A stretch of DNA of 64,000 nt, from contig CM046876.1 in the NCBI GenBank assembly GCA_025667525.1, forward strand, positions 569,963,469 to 570,027,468, in the 5' to 3' direction. Shown in pieces: positions 43,697 through 58,300 of the stretch. Source of the DNA: Glebionis coronaria. Taxonomy: Eukaryota; Streptophyta; Magnoliopsida; Asterales; Asteraceae. The position numbers and the translations under genes were made by a program. The notes beneath the pieces are model-generated. The model was not told the origin of the DNA. It did not search any database and saw nothing but the letters and a program-made list of their open reading frames with translations. The number at the start of each line of letters is the position of its first letter. Position 1 is the stretch's first letter.

Positions 43697-46356
43697 GTAT
43701 ATACAATATATTTAATGAGATACTTTAGATAAATATCACTATTATAAAGAAAATATTCATGAACATACATTAAACATAAATATTATATAATTTAATTTAT
43801 ATGTAAGCTTCGTAAATACACGAGACTTGTAACTAGTTTTAAATGTTGCTAAACAATTTGTTGGCTTTTCTTCATGAGAATTTCTAGAGCATGGGGCTAA
43901 ATGGGTCCGATTTAAGCGGATTTCAATCGGGTCAACCCGTTTATTTTCATTTTTTAAAATGTAAAATACACACCCACAATGTTTCATCTCATATTTTCAA
44001 TCATTTCACGTATCTCCATTTCAGACCAGTCTTCGCCTTTGACCCTCTCCGGTGATTTTCACGTGAGGGCAAAAGAGTCGGTTTACACATCATTTCAACC
44101 TTTTTTAGTTGCTTCATAAGAATACACATGTTTTAGTTTATACCAAAAAGATGAAAATCTTAAAAAACCTTAAGACTAATACACATGAAATACCAAACAC
44201 GAATTTGAAGGATGAAGATGACGTGATGTTTATGGACGAGATGATGATGATGAGAAACTAAAAAAAAAGAACGAGATGAAGAACAAAGGATTAAACAAAA
44301 TAAAGATTAGATTGAGATGAGAAAAATAAAGAAAACAAAGGATGTGGTTTTTCCTAGTGAGAGAAACAAAATACACACATAGTATTTCTCTCTCTAAAAC
44401 AAGCAAATGGGAAAAGCACACATACAGATGAGGTGCATTTGGCTTTTTATAGCGAGATGGATGGAAGGCCTTCCTCATTTCTGTGTTCGGGACTAATTCC
44501 CGTTACACAAATAACATTATCTTAGAACTCTCGACACCATTAAATAGCATTTTCCACAAGCTTCGCGACGGTATATTATATGACCATCACTTTAAATACG
44601 GCTATCAATCTCCCCTTGGGGTGGTCATGTAATATTTGACTTCACTTCTTTGTTCTTGTAGAATTTGAAGCTCATTGTCTTGAAAGTTCCTTCATAGTTC
44701 TTTTCATGACTTGTGATTTTAGATCTTTTACCTTTGCCTTGACTTGATCTTTAAACATTTCCATCTTGTGATCTTGTGTCTTTCCCCACTTACTCATATT
44801 TTGCACCGTGTTGAAAGCTTGCTAACAATCTCCCTTGATCATCAGAGTAGCAGAAGTATTTGTCTTTAGATGTTCTTGAGTTTTCTTCATTTACTTGAGT
44901 ATGTGGTCTTGAATCGAGACTCTTGAGATTACGCCACCATTTGCATTCCTCCGGTTTCCCTTTATACAATATGAATATTGTACCCGTAATTAGGTAAGTT
45001 CAAAGAAATTCCTTGACAGGATTTCCGATCTTGGTAGCTGTTCCCAATACTTGAACATCTCGAAAGATAATTCATAATAAAGAGTGAATCGTGCTGTTCC
45101 ATTTTGCTGATTAAGGCGTCAATACATTTCTTGGAACAAGTTTGAATCAATTAAGAATCAAACCATTGTGGTTTCTAGTTGACAAAAGTTTGATTCATAT
45201 AGAATCTCACAATTTACCTACCGCAGTGTTGTTTGATGATGACACTGGAAGGATTTTCATTCGTCACTGTAAACACTAAAGAGTATTACTCTGAATGTTC
45301 TGGCAAGATCATAAAGATATTGCGTCGAGACCTGGAATGAGTTTGAATGAATTAAGAATCAAACTACTGTTGATTTCTAGTTAACATATGGTCAATTCAA
45401 AGTGAATATTATATATGACCTACCGTAGTGTTGTTTGATGTTAACATTAAAAGAATTTCCATTTATCACTGTGAATACTAGAGAGTATCACTCGGAATGT
45501 TCTAAGCAATATCACAAGGATAGAGCGTATGACTCTGTAAATCATCGCTTGTGTTCTAATGATGAACACCACTTGATATATGGAATAAGTGTCCAAATGA
45601 GATTTTTGATGAATCTCGATGTCTCTAGACTCTATAAGTGCACATTTATTTGGTGATCGGAGTGAGAAAGTCGATAGAAATGCGTTGAACTCCGTGACAA
45701 TAAAACAAACTTCTTTTGAGAAAAGCTTGAGTAGGTTGGGAAGGGTTATGCATTGCATCACTGGGTCATTAATGCTTTGTCTTCAATACCAGAAATCATC
45801 TAAGTGACTCTGATAGTAGATGCGTTGACCCGTTTTTTGCCTAAGTTGTATGGAGGGCTTCTTTCTTTACACCCTTTATCCTTACATTTATTTTTTATTC
45901 TTCAACCCCTTCAATGCTTACCAAGATGGCATTACTAGCACCTTGTTGTGATTGTTCCAGTGCTAGCTTAAGTCATTAGTCGGCATTATTCCCGTACACT
46001 CAACTACTCTATCTTTCCTAAGGACTTCTAAGTTCTAATGGATTGTCCCTAGGAAGATCCATCTGGTTCTGGTTATATCATAGGACGAATACCTAACCAC
46101 CTTTTAACACCAATATCATCATGAATAAATGTGTTGAAGGGTATAGATATCGTAACCAGAAAAATCGATTGAAAAAGCAATCAAGGTGTTAATGAAATTG
46201 ATGTTTACACCTTGATAGTTTTATATATCACCAAACATGCTCTCCATACATATGTGCATCATAAAATGAAAGGTATTTGCACATATTAGTATGAGAAAGC
46301 ACTTATATCAAAGATCTTATCCAAAAATGAAACACTATGATCACATTTTAATCACT
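43697..46356. other. AT-rich intergenic DNA with an old tandem duplication
   Basis: No convincing gene. A simple run of GATGATGATGAT lies near 44240. A pair of related segments of about 175-180 bp, 45135-45309 and 45335-45515, share GAATTAAGAATCAAAC, TACCGYAGTGTTGTTTGATG and GAATGTTCT words. They are too diverged to be recent. The surrounding 44580-45000, with CTCCCC and cysteine-poor minus-strand readings, is unassigned. Confidence 0.55.
45135..45515. repeat. Diverged two-unit tandem repeat (about 180 bp units)
   Basis: Units at 45135-45309 and 45335-45515 align end to end with many substitutions. Both open with AGTTTGAATSAATTAAGAATC and close with GAATGTTCT. Non-coding. Confidence 0.75.
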
Positions 46357-46361
46357 ATTCT

Positions 46362-49300
46362 TGTAACACCCCCAAATTTATACAACTCAATACAGCGGAA
46401 GACTCGTTGGTGTTACGGGATAGCACATTACTCACATCATAGACAACGCATAAAAATCGCGTCGTTTATTAATAAAGCATTTCCATTCATAAATATCAAA
46501 GTTACATCGGTCCCAAGTCATTACATTTCATACAAAGTTTTACAAAATATTTGAATGGAAAATATTGTTTAAGTGCGGGCCATGAATTCTTGTTGTCTTC
46601 CCGAGAATTACCTTCAAGTACCTGAGATAAAACATGTTAAAAGAAAAGGGTCAGCGATAACGCCGAGTGAATTCATAGAGTTTAATAAATTACATCAATA
46701 TAACTCTGGTATAAAATTATTACCAAAAATCATTTCGTACAAAGAGTTTAATAAACCATCAATATAATATCGGTATAAAGTTTTTACCGAAAAATCATTT
46801 TTGTACAAATCATTGTAATAGGCTATAAAATAGCCAAAATCATTTTATACAAATCTTTATAAAAATCATAGCATAGGCATTTGCCTTAAAAATCATTATA
46901 CGAGCCAATGTCGTAAAAACGTCATACAATACGTCTTATAACGTTGTATGAAAATAAAAACCGTTATATGAATATGGTTATGAAAACCAAAATACAAACA
47001 TAATATCAATAGTATGACCCTGTATTGCTAGTCAGGCAATACGTCGTAATTCTGAGCGTCTAGTAGTATTTCGTTAGTCGGATTATTATAAGCCGCATGA
47101 CATTGTTACCTTACTAAACCAACAACGGGTAGCTAACCCGATACCAATTTTGCCCATCTAAAGTAGCGTGTCGTCACAAAGGTCACGCTATGGAAATCTT
47201 CTCGTACATAAATTCGCTTACCAATCAATGTGGCACGACGGGGATCAACCGTCAAGGCGCGAACTGGGGTGATCGTCCCCAAATAGTACTATTATATGCA
47301 CAAGCGTCTACCGACTCCCGGTAGTTCACAATTCATGCTAATGGGACTTTTAGTGACATAACCTAACTTTAATAATCCATTTGATTTCATCTATCGGGTC
47401 CTTTAATCATTTATCGGGTCATACAATCGGGTCATTCAATCATTCGGGTCCAAATCAATAAACAAACAATCGGGACAAATGGTGTCCTATTTTATAAAAA
47501 CTAACATGTTATCCCCCTCGCGGGTTTATAAAACATTTATAAAAATAACAATTATGGAAACCTAGACAAATAATATTCGTCTTAGACTCATGTCCAATGT
47601 CTTTTATAAAAATAACAATTATGTATACATATGATGATTATATATATATGATGATCAAGTGGGTTTACATATTTTTGCTTACTCATTTTAGTGTTATATG
47701 TCGATAACTTTTATACTAGTTTACTAGTTTTACCCATTTACGTGTTTTAAGTCCAATAAACTTATTATAAGTTCTTTAACTTGTGTTAATCCATTTTATA
47801 CTTATATTATCAGTAGTTAAACTTTACAAGTTGGGCCCAAATGGGCTAAGTCCAATAAGTTCTTTTTATAAGGGTTTAACTTATTTAGTCCAATTATTAG
47901 TCCAATATGTTTACTTAGCTCGTTAATGTCCGTATGTCCTATAGTTCGGGTTTTATCGGTTTTTACTTGTTATACATGTTTATATATCAGTATATAAGTT
48001 TTATAAAGTTTACATTAGACGGGTCCAACCATCTAAGTTTTATTTAACAAAAACGCTAATTTTACGGTATTAGCCGAAAAAGTCGTAAAAATCATGTTTA
48101 TAGTTTTATGACTTATAAAACTTAACAAGTTACCATTTTTATAAAATGTCCACTTATTTAACCTTTAACATATTTATACAAATGTATTATATAAGTTAGT
48201 GGGTTTTAATTTATATTTTATACTATTAATTTTGAGTGCTTATATAATAGTATTATTCTTTAATTTCCAAAAATCTGATTTTTAACTTCACTTTCACCAA
48301 AACTGCCATATCTTGAGTTCTATATGGAGATAGAAGCTCAAATTTTTATCACATAAACTACATGATATGTTCTACATTTAACTCTTCTATATCTACTGTT
48401 GAATCATCTTCTAAGTATTTTCTAAAAATCGTCCAAAACAGTGAACTCAGATTTGTACCCTAAACTTGTTTTGATCATATCTCACTCATTACAATGATTC
48501 CATTGCATGGCCAACTCTCACATGTGTACAAGACCCATAGCTTACTGTAAATCCATTCTACTTCATCATTTTATCAGTTCATGACATGTTTCTTTACTGT
48601 TTTATACAGCCATGTAAATTAAGCAAGATTTTAGCCTTGTTCTTTATAGTTTTTCACCTTTTTAATCATATTTATCAACACCAAATCCCCACACAACATT
48701 TTTATCATCATATAATCATCATATAAATATACAATAGGAAATAAAATACATGTTTACATAATCAAAATAACAAGAAGATGAGGAGGACAATCTTTATACC
48801 ACCAAGTTGATGTAGGTTGTGATTTGGACATGGTTTTTGATGGAGAAACTTGTGCATAACCATGACCATCTTCAAGACCACCATTCTTCATAAACAACTT
48901 GTTTAAAATCAGCCCTACTACTCCATGAAAACTCCTCCTTGGATGTTATAAGCACCACCAATCAATAGGGTTTTAAAAGGGCTTCAACATATGTGTATAT
49001 AACATAAGATTTTGTGGTTAGATTTTGATCAGATGGATGTTTGAAGGTGAGATATGGACGAAATCAATGGAGGAGGAAGAGAGAAAATGTGGTTGTTTGC
49101 ATGTGTGGGAAATGAGTGTGTGGTTTTGGCTAGTGGTTTAGCTAGTTAGTGGAAAGTATAGCTTACATTGTAAGCTAACTAGACAAGTGTAAGTGTATTG
49201 TTTACACTTTGACACCTCAAAGGGTGTTGTGTAGCTTGCTTGGGCCGGTTTTGATGGGGGTGGGGCAAGTGTCCCACTTGTCTCATCCCCATTTATTTAC

Positions 49301-49782
49301 GGGTACTCCTCGATTCTAGTTTCCTCGATTTGCGTGCCCTCGGATCGTTTTACGAAAAACATTTTTATAAATTATGAATCAACGTCACAAAAAGAATCCA
49401 ATAAAAATTGTTTCATCAAAAACGGAGTTTGAAAACGTAAATACGTAATCCTAAGGTTTCCGGTTTAGTCGTAAAGGACGTTAAAATAAAATCGTAAGTC
49501 CTAATCTCTTCTCGTAAATTTGTGAGTTTATGAACCAACACAAATTTAAAACTCCAAAATAATATTCGCGGATAAATTTATTTTCTGAAATGTCGGACTG
49601 TCACCAAGGACGGTGTATGTAAACGTAAGCACGTAACGTTGAATCCTCTGGTTTAGACGTAGTCGACGCTACTTCAAGACGTAAATCCAAATTACTTCCC
49701 AAAAATAAGTGAGTTCATATAATAATATTTTCAAATAAATATTGAGAATAAAATATCAATCGTAAATTGACGGATTGTCACA
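46362..49782 (-). repeat. Gypsy-C 3' LTR (3.4 kb)
   Basis: It runs from TGTAACACCCCCAAAT to GGATTGTCACA in plus orientation and is collinear with 55324-58814. It lacks about 80 bp present in the other copy (56505-56590). In their place is a short TAACAATTATG that repeats sequence found about 60 bp downstream. Confidence 0.95.
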
Positions 49783-50640
49783 GCATTTACCCCTAAACAG
49801 GATCTTTGTCCTCAAAGATCATCTTACCTTACTACTCGCTTCTTATAGAGTTAAAGCCATGTGGGTATTTCCTCTACATTCGGTCTTTTCTCACAAGTGT
49901 AATCCATTACAATACGCGAGTTTCATCAAACATAACTACGGGAATAAGATCAGGCTTAATGTTGACTTACTTTCTCTATCCATGATGTTCACGGGTTTCT
50001 GATGAATGCAACTTTTCGCCGATCTAAGCTCTACTAAGAATAATCAGATTCTCACTTGATAGATATTCCATCAAGTTCGATATACGAAACATAATTCACG
50101 TAGTCTTTGAAGTCTTAGGGTAGATCCAGCTTATATGCCTTTCAAACCAAATCTTTTTACCTCATCTCTATGGTCCCATACAACGGGGACTTATATCCCA
50201 TGATTTGTCAGATCATGAATTCATTTTTTTTTCCATGTTTAAAAATTGTGGCATAACTTCGCTACCCATTTGGCACTTCAAGATCTACATTTCATATTCA
50301 CATATCCTCCTGCCCACTATCGGCAGTCAATAATCAGATCCTAATTTCAACAATCATTTCAGATCTCGTGGGTCGGGTATTTTGTAAGGTTAGGTTCGCC
50401 ATCATAGGAAACCTTAAACCTAAAAGACATGTCCAACTCACAGTGGGTGTATGTCGGATGTCTTCTTTTCAACTCTTACTTACAGATGCTCTAAGATTTA
50501 GATCCTAACAAGATTAGATCTTGATCCTAATAAGATAGTTATCAAGGATAATCCTTCCAAAAGGAAACAATTTTACAGTCTATCACCAAAGGTCAATCGT
50601 TCAATCATAAAGCACCACTTATATTACTTTGTATCGTTAC
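49783..50640 (-). other. Gypsy-C interior, 3' end (decayed)
   Basis: It begins next to the LTR with a poor polypurine tract (minus strand TTTAGGGGTAAATGC). A chromodomain and integrase C-terminus would be expected. I recognise neither. Confidence 0.5.
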
Positions 50641-50905
50641 TTTACCTCGTCCCTTCGATTTGGGGTGGTACATAGTACTCTTCATCAAGGTTCGTTCTCA
50701 ATGATTTCTGAGCAAATCTCTAGAAATTCGATGCGAAGCGAGGATCTTGATAAAGATGTTCGATATAGGCACACTATGTTTACATAACTCTTTTGCATTT
50801 ATCATTACCGGGAATGATATTAGCAGATTTAGTCAGTCTGTCGACGATGACCCAAATCGAATCAAATTCAGATGATGACCTTTGAAATAGCTAAACATTT
50901 ACTAA
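50641..50905 (-). pseudogene. pol: Gypsy-C integrase remnant
   Basis: On the minus strand I read DSIWVIVDRLTKSANIIPGN, then broken pieces ending near YYVPP. These match the Ty3/gypsy integrase core at the first catalytic Asp region and, after a gap, the region before the third acidic residue. Stops and shifts are frequent, so it is inactive. Confidence 0.78.
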
Positions 50906-52150
50906 TGTATGAGGCGATGTCTGCCTTCATAATTGCCATCAGTACAACTTCTTCAAACAAAGATACTTTTAGTCATGAATGACATAAATAGAATACTTAT
51001 ACTTACAAATTCCAACATAACTAAATTTCACAATTCTCTAATTTTAGACAATCACAAGTGGTCTTTTATATATCTAACGCCATCGGCTTCTCAATTATAA
51101 TGGTTCACATTATCCGCGAACCCCCCCCCCCCCCCCTTTTTTTTATCCTTCTTACAAACATCGTTTGTTTTTAAAACGTTCGGCAATTTATTTTGCACCT
51201 TCATTATTAAGGAACATGTCCTAACTGGTTCTTTATCTTTTCTACATAATGCGTCGGTATCTATATTCACTTCTCATGATGATATAATTATCATGTCCAC
51301 AATTCACTCAGATATTCTTTCTATATTATGCGTAAGTAATTACGTTCACCTTCCTGATGAAATAAATATCACAACCGTATTTATTCAAAATTCTTTCTTC
51401 ATATCTTCTATGTTTTAGTTTCGTCTTTACTATCATTTTTATCCGTTTTACTCAATCCGTCGTCTAAAGCGTCGATAATTATTATAATTAATTAAATAAT
51501 TATTAGTTAATTTTCATAAAGCGTAAACGTAAAGATTTTAAATTTCTTAATTCGATCAATTATAAAAATGTTCAAAATAAATTTGAATTTATTTAACAAG
51601 ATTTTTGTCGATTTATTGAAAATAATATTTAAGATTCGTAAATGTTTGAAAAATCTTTGGTTATACTTTGGTAAAAATTTTCTTAGTTGAAAAGCAAAAG
51701 TTATCTTTTCAAATTTCAAGTCATAATTTATATAGTTTCCTCAATTCTTCTTAAGATGTCCAGAAGTATACACAAACATTTACCCCTAAACAAAAGTTTA
51801 GTTAAATGGTTTGTGTATAAGGGAATAATCCCTTTAAAAATCCTTTGTTAAAACATTTGTCAAAACATATTTCCATTTCTTTTTGGTAAAATCCGAAGTC
51901 TTAAAAGGGCTCTTAATTTTTGAAGAGTCTATGTGCATACATCTTACCGTTATTAATCCAACGGTCATTTTATGTAAAGGATTAAGTTTTTAATCCCTAA
52001 GCGTTAATGGTTCTAATCTTTGAAAAGTTAATATAGCTTCCATTATCTATTAATCACATGGTTAAATCATGTAAAGAATTAAGTCTTAAGTCTTATGTTA
52101 AATATTTAAGGTACATGTTTTCATTGTTCGGCCAATTTAGGGCAATCTAT
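50906..52150 (-). other. Gypsy-C interior between integrase and RT (decayed)
   Basis: RNase H should lie here but is not recognisable. It includes a run of 17 C followed by 7 T (51121-51144). The rest is AT-rich. Confidence 0.5.
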
Positions 52151-52480
52151 AAATAATTATTAACTCATTCTTATAAACAAACAAATGGTCCTTAATGATC
52201 ACGAGCATGAATTTATCAAATTATAGCCTACACACGTGATTCACCAAATTTATGAATGCTACATGTGTATTAGTCAATCCAAACGATATCACGTGAAACT
52301 CATAATGTCAATTACAAGTTCTGGATGTAGTGATTGGAATAGATAATCTTCTTCGCAGATGCGAAGTTGATAATAACCATGCCGTGGATCAAATCTTTAA
52401 AACATACGCTAGAACCTTGTAAATGATCGAACAAATCTTCCATTTCGAGTTACGGATATCGTTTTCGATTGTCAATTTAC
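52151..52480 (-). pseudogene. pol: Gypsy-C reverse transcriptase remnant
   Basis: On the minus strand, in pieces: a segment equivalent to DLFDHLQGSSVY, then HGYYQLRICEED, the GYHQLR-type motif of gypsy RT, with frameshifts before and after. The catalytic loop is not preserved in a readable frame. Confidence 0.72.
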
Positions 52481-55300
52481 TCAGTCACAGTATTCTATAA
52501 ATATAAGGAATGATAACACCATAGCTCTTCATGATGACAGGCTTGGTATAATGAAATCTTTCTCCGACAACTCTCTCAGTTGTACGACAATTCCTTTAAT
52601 TTAGATGGTGCTGACGTACAGTGCACAAGCCACAGGTGCAGCACCGGAAATATAATCAATACCAGTTTCAACTTGCCTTAATGGCAAAAGTCTAGGTAAT
52701 TCATTAACAAATACTTACTAAATTTCAAATAACATAATTATCTTTTCAATAAATTCATATTAGGTTCTTCTAGATTACAATATTTATAACTAGTTCGCAA
52801 CCATTCGCGGTATAATTTCAGGTCTAAATGCATGATATGGTCATCCATCAAGAATTATTTAGATCACTTTTGATAATCAACATCTTATCTTTTCGGGGAA
52901 TTCTACTCGAGTTCCCATCAATTAAGACAATGTCGTCATGTCATAATCAATCAATCCATTCTACTGGCACTATCAACCTTCCAGTTTTCATTGCCGTTGA
53001 TAAGATGTGAACTTCTCAAAAGACTAATAATAACTCATAATCCTTCACAAGTTCAAGGATATCCCTGGAGACACAACTACTATTAAAAGAGTAAGGTCAA
53101 CACATAATCCATGCGAGAGAATTTCAAATCAAATACAGATGAAAACATTTAACGAATATGAATATATCCCATGTTTTCATAATTTGACTACGCATTCGAA
53201 AGCTCCTCGGATCGTTACCCAGGTCATTCAAATGAAATCAGATCAAAAGAAATGATAGGAACGTCGATACATCCAGTCGGGTATCAACACTCGATAATCA
53301 GTTATTTTTCCTAAGAATCTCACTACGGGAGAATTAGACAAGAACGGAATATCAATTGTCAAATAAGACAATTTCCACAGATGAGTAAATTTGACTCAGA
53401 AGAATAGGTGTTACAGGCACATATGTAGGTGTCCCTAACATTATGTCCTTATTTTTCACTTCTTGCAGATCTCATAAAATTTAATCTTTCACAATCTTCA
53501 AAGAAAATGTAGTGTTTATTCATTTGTTTTATGGTGACTACTAATCAGTCTTGCATAGTCCATTCCAAATTGTATGTAGGCGCGCAACTATATACAATTT
53601 CAAGATTAACGATGCAATACTCAGTTCGTCAAAATTTTATCATCATGTTTATAATAAAAACATTTTCATGCTTAATTCTTAAATAAGAATGAAAAATAAA
53701 TTTACAAAGATTTTCTTTGTTATGAAAACAATTAAGTTTTCCAAGGTGTTTTATAAACAACTTCATTTCGATAACAATCACTCATAAATCTCACTATGAA
53801 TAATCCTTATAGTGGTGAAAATTTAATTTTTCTCAAAGGATACCGTTTTAGCTTATAAAAACAATGAGTGATCTTGCAAAAGAGTGATGAAAGCTTGTTC
53901 ACCAAGAACTAACTACAATATAATAGGAAATGAGCTTAGCCAATTTATCATGAGGTTCATTATCTCGATGGCATTCAAAAGAATAATCCACAACGTAACT
54001 CAAATTGAGATGAGTACTTGTTCAATGGTTGCATCACTAATGCGAACATTAGGATGAATCAATAAAAGATAGATAACATCGATACATGTAGAACTTAGCA
54101 ATCAAAGGTAGTCTTTTCATTAATCACAAACAAGTCAAAATTGTACCGTAACACATTACATGTCACTATGTCATACAATTCTTAAAACTCATCCTACCAA
54201 CTGATATCTCAGTTAAGTTAGGGATTTTTAAAAGATACCACAATGAATACTAATCTACAAGAGTCATTAGGTGTCCCACCTGTCCCGGAAGATCCATCGG
54301 TCCCAATTTAGAAAAAGATTTCATCAATTTATTCCTTGGACACTGGGCATCCTCGTTAGTGGACAATGGCCTAGGAACAACCATTAACACAAACCTACAA
54401 TCAATTAAAATCTTATAATTCAATCACAAAACTTAACGACTTCCTCTTATCAATCTCATATTCCATACGGGTTAATTTTACTTTATTCAAGTTTCAACCA
54501 ATTTTATACTCAATTCAATATCCTATCTCATATTCCAATACTTTCAATCTTATTCTTAGGCCTTAATATGGCAATAAAAGCTCGATATGATCAATACTTA
54601 ATTTCCAATCCTATTAGCTCTTACAACAACAATTATCAAATGAGTCACTAGTATGAAATGACTCATACATTTAATTAGACTTCTCGGAAAGGTATTAGTG
54701 GCATGAGGCTTTTGTGTAATGGTTCCAATGACAGCCTCAAGTGCAACATTCACCCTTTCGATTTCAATTGGATGACAACGAATCAGATGACATCTTTCTA
54801 GGTGGTAACGTTTTGTCAAACTCCACTCTATAAGAAAAGATCGTCATAACATCGATATCAGATTTAATCTCACCAATTCTTTTTCAATATCACAATCAAT
54901 TAATATCTAAATTTCTACGAATATCAACCATTTGTTGGGATCATAGATATCCACAACTTGGTTTAGATCCAGGATAGCTAGAATTCCTACGAGAATAGCT
55001 TCGATTAATTTACTAGGGGATTTAGGGTCACTTGTGACAATCTACGTCGTATAAATACCTCGTATAAAAATCAAAATAATCATCAAACAATCATGTAATC
55101 ATATTACATCATATATATATAATCCAAGTTATATATATATTAAAATAACATTTCTCAGTCTGGCCTTGTCGGTAACTCGGGAATTCTTCGGCACCGTTAT
55201 AGTCAAAAGATTTTTAGACATTTTTAGAAAAATGTTTTTAGTAAAAAGATTTTGAAATGTTTTATTCAAAACCTTTGGTTTTAAAATCTTTCGTTCTCTA
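52481..55300 (-). other. Gypsy-C interior, gag/protease side (decayed)
   Basis: No frame exceeds 75 codons, and neither Gag nor protease motifs are recognisable. The composition is AT-rich with many TCATAA and ATCAAT words, and no other structure was seen. Confidence 0.5.
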
Positions 55301-55320
55301 TAACGAGAGCTCTGGTACCA
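55301..55320 (-). other. Gypsy-C primer-binding site (tRNA-Met-like, altered)
   Basis: On the minus strand TTTGGTACCAGAGCTC follows the LTR end at 55324. It is the initiator tRNA-Met complement with one change (TGGTACCAGAGC for TGGTATCAGAGC). Confidence 0.82.
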
Positions 55321-55323
55321 AAC

Positions 55324-58300
55324 TGTAACACCCCCAAATTTATACAACTCAATACAGCGGAAGACTCGTTGGTGTTACGGGATAGCACATTACTCACATC
55401 ATAGACAACGCATAAAAATCGCGTCGTTTATTAATAAAGCATTTCCATTCATAAATATCAAAGTTACATCGGTCCCAAGTCATTACATTTCATACAAAGT
55501 TTTACAAAATATTTGAATGGAAAATATTGTTTAAGTGCGGGCCATGAATTCTTGTTGTCTTCCCGAGAATTACCTTCAAGTACCTGAGATAAAACATGTT
55601 AAAAGAAAAGGGTCAGCGATAACGCCGAGTGAATTCATAGAGTTTAATAAATTACATCAATATAACTCTGGTATAAAATTATTACCAAAAATCATTTCGT
55701 ACAAAGAGTTTAATAAACCATCAATATAATATCGGTATAAAGTTTTTACCGAAAAATCATTTTTGTACAAATCATTGTAATAGGTTATAAAATAGCCAAA
55801 ATCATTTTATACAAATCTTTATAAAAATCATAGCATAGGCATTTGCCTTAAAAATCATTATACGAGCCAATGTCGTAAAAACGTCATACAATACGTCTTA
55901 TAACGTTGTATGAAAATAAAAACCGTTATATGAATATGGTTATGAAAACCAAAATACAAACATAATATCAATAGTATGACCCTGTATTGCTAGTCAGGCA
56001 ATACGTCGTAATTCTGAGCGTCTAGTAGTATTTCGTTAGTCGGACTATTATAAGCCGCATGACATTGTTACCTTACTAAACCAATAACGGGTAGCTAACC
56101 CGATACCAATTTTGCCCATCTAAAGTAGCGTGTCGTCACAAAGGTCACGCTATGGAAATCTTCTCGTACATAAATTCGCTTATCAATCAATGTGGCACGA
56201 CGGGGATCAACCGTCAAGGCGCGAACTGGGGTGATCGTCCCCAAATAGTACTATTATATGCACAAGCGTCTACCAACTCCCGGTAGTTCACAATTCATGC
56301 TAATGGGACTTTTAGTGACATAACCTAACTTTAATAATCCATTTAATTTCATCTATCGGGTCCTTTAATCATTTATCGGGTCATACAATCGGGTCATTCA
56401 ATCATTCGGGTCCAAATTAATAAACAAACAATCGGGACAAATGGTGTCCTATTTTATAAAAACTAACATGTTATCTCCCTCGCGGGTTTATAAAACATTT
56501 ATAAAAACATTTAAAAGAGTGCGAGGCTATGAACTCACGTTGATGTGGGAAGGCGGGTTATCGGCAATTCGGACGTACGGTACGTGCTTCAATCACGGAA
56601 ACCTAGACAAATAATATTCGTCTTAGACTCATGTCCAATGTCTTTTATAAAAATAACAATTATGTATACATATGATGATTATATATATATGATTATCAAG
56701 TGGGTTTACATATTTTTGCTTACTCATTTTAGTGTTATATGTCGATAACTTTTATACTAGTTTACTAGTTTTACCCATTTACGTGTTTTAAGTCCAATAA
56801 ACTTATTATAAGTTCTTTAACTTGTGTTAATCCATTAAATACTTATATTATCACTTTACAAGTTGGGCTCAAACGGGTTAAGTCCAATAAGTTCTTTTTA
56901 TAAGGGTTTAACTTATTTAGTCCAATTATTAGTCCAATATGTTTACTTAGCTCATTAATGTCCGTATGTCCTATAGTTCGGGTTTTATCGGTTTTTACTT
57001 GTTATACATGTTTATATATCAGTATATAAGTTTTATAAAGTTTACATTAGACGGGTCCAACCATCTAAGTTTTATTTAACAAAAACGTTAATTTTACGGT
57101 ATTAGCCGAAAAAGTCGTAAAAATCATGTTTATAGTTTTATGACTTATAAAACTTAACAAGTTACCATTTTTATAAAATGTCCACTTATTTAACCTTTAA
57201 CATATTTATACAAATGTATTATATAAGTTAGTGGGTTTTAATTTATATTTTATACTATTAATTTTGAGTGCTTATATAATAGTATTATTCTTTAATTTCC
57301 AAAAATCTGATTTTTAACTTCACTTTCACCAAAACTGTCATATCTTGAGTTCTATATGGAGATAGAAGCTCAAATTTTTATCACATAAACTACATGATAT
57401 GTGCTACATTTAACTCTCCTATAGCTACTGTTGAATCATCTTCTAAGTATTTTCTAAAAATCGTCCAAAACAGTGAACTCAGATTTGTACCCTAAACTTG
57501 TTTTGATCATATCTCACTCATTACAATGATTCCATTGCATGGCCAACTCTCACATGTGTACAAGACCCATAGCTTACTGTAAATCCATTCTACTTCATCA
57601 TTTTATCAGTTCATGACATGTTTCTTTACTGTTTTATACAGCCATGTAAATTAAGCAAGATTTTAGCCTTGTTCTTTATAGTTTTTCACCTTTTTAATCA
57701 TATTTATCAACACCAAATCCCCACACAACATTTTTATCATCATATAATCATCATATACATATACAATAGGAAATAAAATACATGTTTACATAATCAAAAT
57801 AACAAGAAGATGAGGAGGACAATCTTTATACCACCAAGTTGATGTAGGTTGTGATTTGGACATGGTTTTTGATGGAGAAACTTGTGCATAACCATGACCA
57901 TCTTCAAGACCACCATTCTTCATAAACAACTTGTGGAAAATCATCCCTACTACTCCATGAAAACTCCTCCTTGGATGTTATAAGCACCACCAATCAATAG
58001 GGTTTTAAAAGGGCTTCAACATATGTGTATATAACATAAGATTTTGTGGTTAGATTTTGATCAAATGGATGTTTGAAGGTGAGATATGGACGAAATCAAT
58101 GGAGGAGGAAGAGAGAAAATGTGGTTGTTTGCATGTGTGGGAAATGAGTGTGTGGTTTTGGCTAGTGGTTTAGCTAGTTAGTGGAAAGTATAGCTTACAT
58201 TGTAAGCTAACTAGACAAGTGTAAGTGTATTGTTTACACTTTGACACCTCAAAGGGTGTTGTGTAGCTTGCTTGGGCCGGTTTTGATGGGGGTGGGGCAA

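Noticed and set aside
43757..45807. Several 60-100 codon frames between the MITE and gypsy-C
   Set aside because: AT-rich, overlapping on both strands, partly inside a diverged tandem duplication, with no domain seen.
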